Shown here: piece after piece, positions 62,661-64,000 of the stretch
How the letters are laid out: each line of letters begins with the position of its first letter
Numbering within the stretch: position 1 is the stretch's first letter
The notes under the pieces: model-generated
What the model saw: the letters and a program-made list of their open reading frames with translations, nothing else
Told to the model about the DNA's origin: nothing
Databases searched by the model: none
Position numbers and translations under genes: made by a program
Origin: Salinicoccus luteus DSM 17002
GTDB taxonomy: Bacteria > Bacillota > Bacilli > Staphylococcales > Salinicoccaceae
Reading direction: 5' to 3'
Assembly: GCF_000712035.1 (NCBI RefSeq)
Contig: NZ_KL544008.1
Coordinates: 1 to 64,000, forward strand
Length of the DNA: 64,000 nt

Positions 62661-64000
62661 TTAAGCGTCGACGAGTGGGCCGTTGTCATCGAGGTACTGC
62701 TCGATGCCCTCAGCTGCACGGTATGCCAGGGCACCGACCGTGCCGGTCGGGTTGTAGCCGCCGTTGTGCGGGAAATTGGACCCGCCGATGACGAACACAT
62801 TATCGGCATCCCACATCTGGAGGTAGTTGTTGACGACGCTCGTCTCAGGATCCGCACCCATAATCGTACCGCCGACGATATGGTCGTTGTGGGCGGGCAG
62901 TATATCAAAGTGCTCGCCGAGCTCGCTGCGGTTTTTGGATACCGGGTTCATTTCATCCAGTATCTCCTCGATGCGGTCCGCGATGAACTCGTGTACATTC
63001 CTGTCATGGTCGGTGAGGTCATAGGTGACCCGGAGAAGCGGGCGGCCATATTCATCTGTGTATGTCGGATCGAGGGACAGGTAGTTGTTTACATAAGGAA
63101 GCGTGATCATCTGTGCCCATGCCCCTGCAGAGCGGTTATATGCCTTGATGGATTCGTTCTTGAACTCAGCGCCCCAATTCTTTGTGCCCTGGGGTACTGC
63201 ATTCTCAAGGATGGGACGCTTGCCCTGCTGTTTCATGGATATCGATCCGCCGTGGATGAAGTTGTACTCCGAGTGGTCGAAGTTGTCATTGTTGTAGTCA
63301 TCGATTGTCACGCCGAGCGCGCCGGCCCCCATGGACATGTTGTATTCCTTGTCGAAGAAGGCAGTGACGGATGGCGTGATATGGAGACAGTAGTTCTTTC
63401 CGACTGTCCCGTCACCTGTTTCAGGATCATACGGCGTACCCAGTTCGGAGTGGAGTAGCAGTTTCGTATTGTTCGTCGTATGGCTCGTGATGACGACAAC
63501 GTCAGCGGGCTGGATATATTCCTTCTGTGTTCTTGGGTCGATGTAGAGGACGCCGGTCACTTCCCCGTCCTCCTTCATTATTTCGAGGACGTTTGCGTTC
63601 GTGCGCAGTTCGAAGCTGTCCTGCTGTTTGGCGACCGGAATCGTTGTGACGATCGGGGAGGATTTGGCTCCCCATTCACAGCCGAACTTCTCGCAGAAGC
63701 CGCAGTACTGGCACGCGGCAAGTGTCATGCCGTCAGGATTCGTATACTCCTCCGACATGTTGCCGGCAGGTGTCCTGAACGGGGTGGTGCCCGCCGCTTC
63801 ACAGGCCGCCTTGAAATCCGAAAGGAGCGGCGTCATCTTCATCGGCGGTGTCGGATACGGTTTTCTGCGTTCCGGTCCCATCGGGTTCTGCTCCCCGCTG
63901 ATGCCGGCCGTCTCTTCGAATTTCTCATAATAGGGCAGGAGCTCATCATATGTAATGCCCCAGTCCTGTATCAGATAATCGTCGGAAACTTTATTCTGTC
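62661..64000 (-). CDS. GMC family flavin dehydrogenase, copy 2 (5-prime end outside the window)
   Basis: Homologue of GMC copy 1; only the last 445 or so residues are present and the frame stays open to the window edge, so an internal ATG seen at MGPERRK is not the start. The stretch QDWGITYDELLPYYEKFEE and AGISGEQNPMGPER aligns with residues 139-170 of copy 1. The four-cysteine motif CQYCGFCEKFGC and the C-terminal HNDHIVGGTIMG and FPHNGGYNPTGTVGALA are kept, so both cluster and active site are expected to work. The two copies are clearly diverged, so duplication is not recent. A partner subunit 3 probably lies just outside. Confidence 0.92.
   Translation of the reverse strand, partial: QNKVSDDYLIQDWGITYDELLPYYEKFEETAGISGEQNPMGPERRKPYPTPPMKMTPLLSDFKAACEAAGTTPFRTPAGNMSEEYTNPDGMTLAACQYCGFCEKFGCEWGAKSSPIVTTIPVAKQQDSFELRTNANVLEIMKEDGEVTGVLYIDPRTQKEYIQPADVVVITSHTTNNTKLLLHSELGTPYDPETGDGTVGKNYCLHITPSVTAFFDKEYNMSMGAGALGVTIDDYNNDNFDHSEYNFIHGGSISMKQQGKRPILENAVPQGTKNWGAEFKNESIKAYNRSAGAWAQMITLPYVNNYLSLDPTYTDEYGRPLLRVTYDLTDHDRNVHEFIADRIEEILDEMNPVSKNRSELGEHFDILPAHNDHIVGGTIMGADPETSVVNNYLQMWDADNVFVIGGSNFPHNGGYNPTGTVGALAYRAAEGIEQYLDDNGPLVDA

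Noticed and set aside
62661-63881. GMC copy 2 as a short 406-residue complete protein
   Set aside because: The frame continues upstream to the window edge with sequence homologous to residues before that point in copy 1, so the internal ATG is not the start.

Overview
The window reads as the chromosome of a moderately halophilic member of the Staphylococcaceae, most like Salinicoccus or a close relative. Three things point there. First, the gene order follows a block known from Staphylococcus aureus: cdr, sufT, clpB, fabH-fabF, opp, trpS, spx, mecA, coiA, pepF, the small RNA RsaE, spxH, globin, relQ, nadK, mgtE, a CPA2 antiporter, fabI. Second, the base composition is near balance rather than AT-rich, and many proteins carry acidic, Asp/Glu-rich surfaces or linkers. 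Third, there is an Ehu-type ectoine uptake operon. Genus assignment is inference.

Region by region. 1-400: the edge of an IS200/IS605-type element, with the first codons of tnpB on the minus strand and a divergent ribbon-helix-helix gene. 0.4-7 kb: a membrane-anchored GH13 protein that has lost its catalytic residues, cdr, a DegV lipid-binding protein, a Cof hydrolase, sufT, a SigB-type KGG stress protein and uppP. 7-13 kb: clpB behind a CtsR box, then ehuBCDA. 13-18 kb: glycerol regulon glpP-glpF-glpK-glpD with a GlpP-type leader terminator and a cre site. 18-28.8 kb: a nitronate monooxygenase, oppDFBC-oppA with two cre sites, then FapR-controlled fabH-fabF. 29-34.4 kb: trpS, spx, mecA, coiA, pepF. 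34.5-39.1 kb: a respiratory insertion made of RsaE, a ba3-type oxidase operon (cbaD, cbaB, cbaA), an SCO-type copper protein, a CtaG-like membrane protein and a Crp/Fnr regulator. 39.3-47.3 kb: spxH, globin, CYTH, UPF0738, relQ, nadK, mgtE, antiporter, fabI. 47.4-57.1 kb: yjcG, yjcH, an alanine/sodium symporter, an AI-2E family exporter, a metallo-hydrolase, a TetR-controlled ABC exporter, an M23-SH3b hydrolase with no signal peptide, and an unknown membrane protein.

57.2-64 kb is the most unusual part. A gluconate-dehydrogenase-like subunit 3 with a Tat signal, a GMC flavoprotein with four clustered cysteines, and a tatC gene form a plus-strand operon followed by galU. On the other side of galU a second tatC and a second GMC flavoprotein lie on the minus strand. 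Each dehydrogenase therefore travels with its own TatC, in inverted arrangement around galU.

Regulation is readable at many points: FapR boxes at fabH and fabI, CtsR at clpB, a SigB promoter at the KGG gene, cre sites at glpF and opp, a Crp/Fnr-type palindrome at the oxidase promoter with the regulator gene a few kilobases downstream, and a twin palindromic operator over the tetR promoter. Several hairpins cover ribosome binding sites (tnpB/RHH, coiA, yjcH), and two pairs of convergent genes end inside a shared terminator palindrome. No rRNA, tRNA or CRISPR array was seen. Long open frames opposite cdr, fabF, the mgtE/nadK region and GMC1 are mirror-frame artefacts of codon bias.
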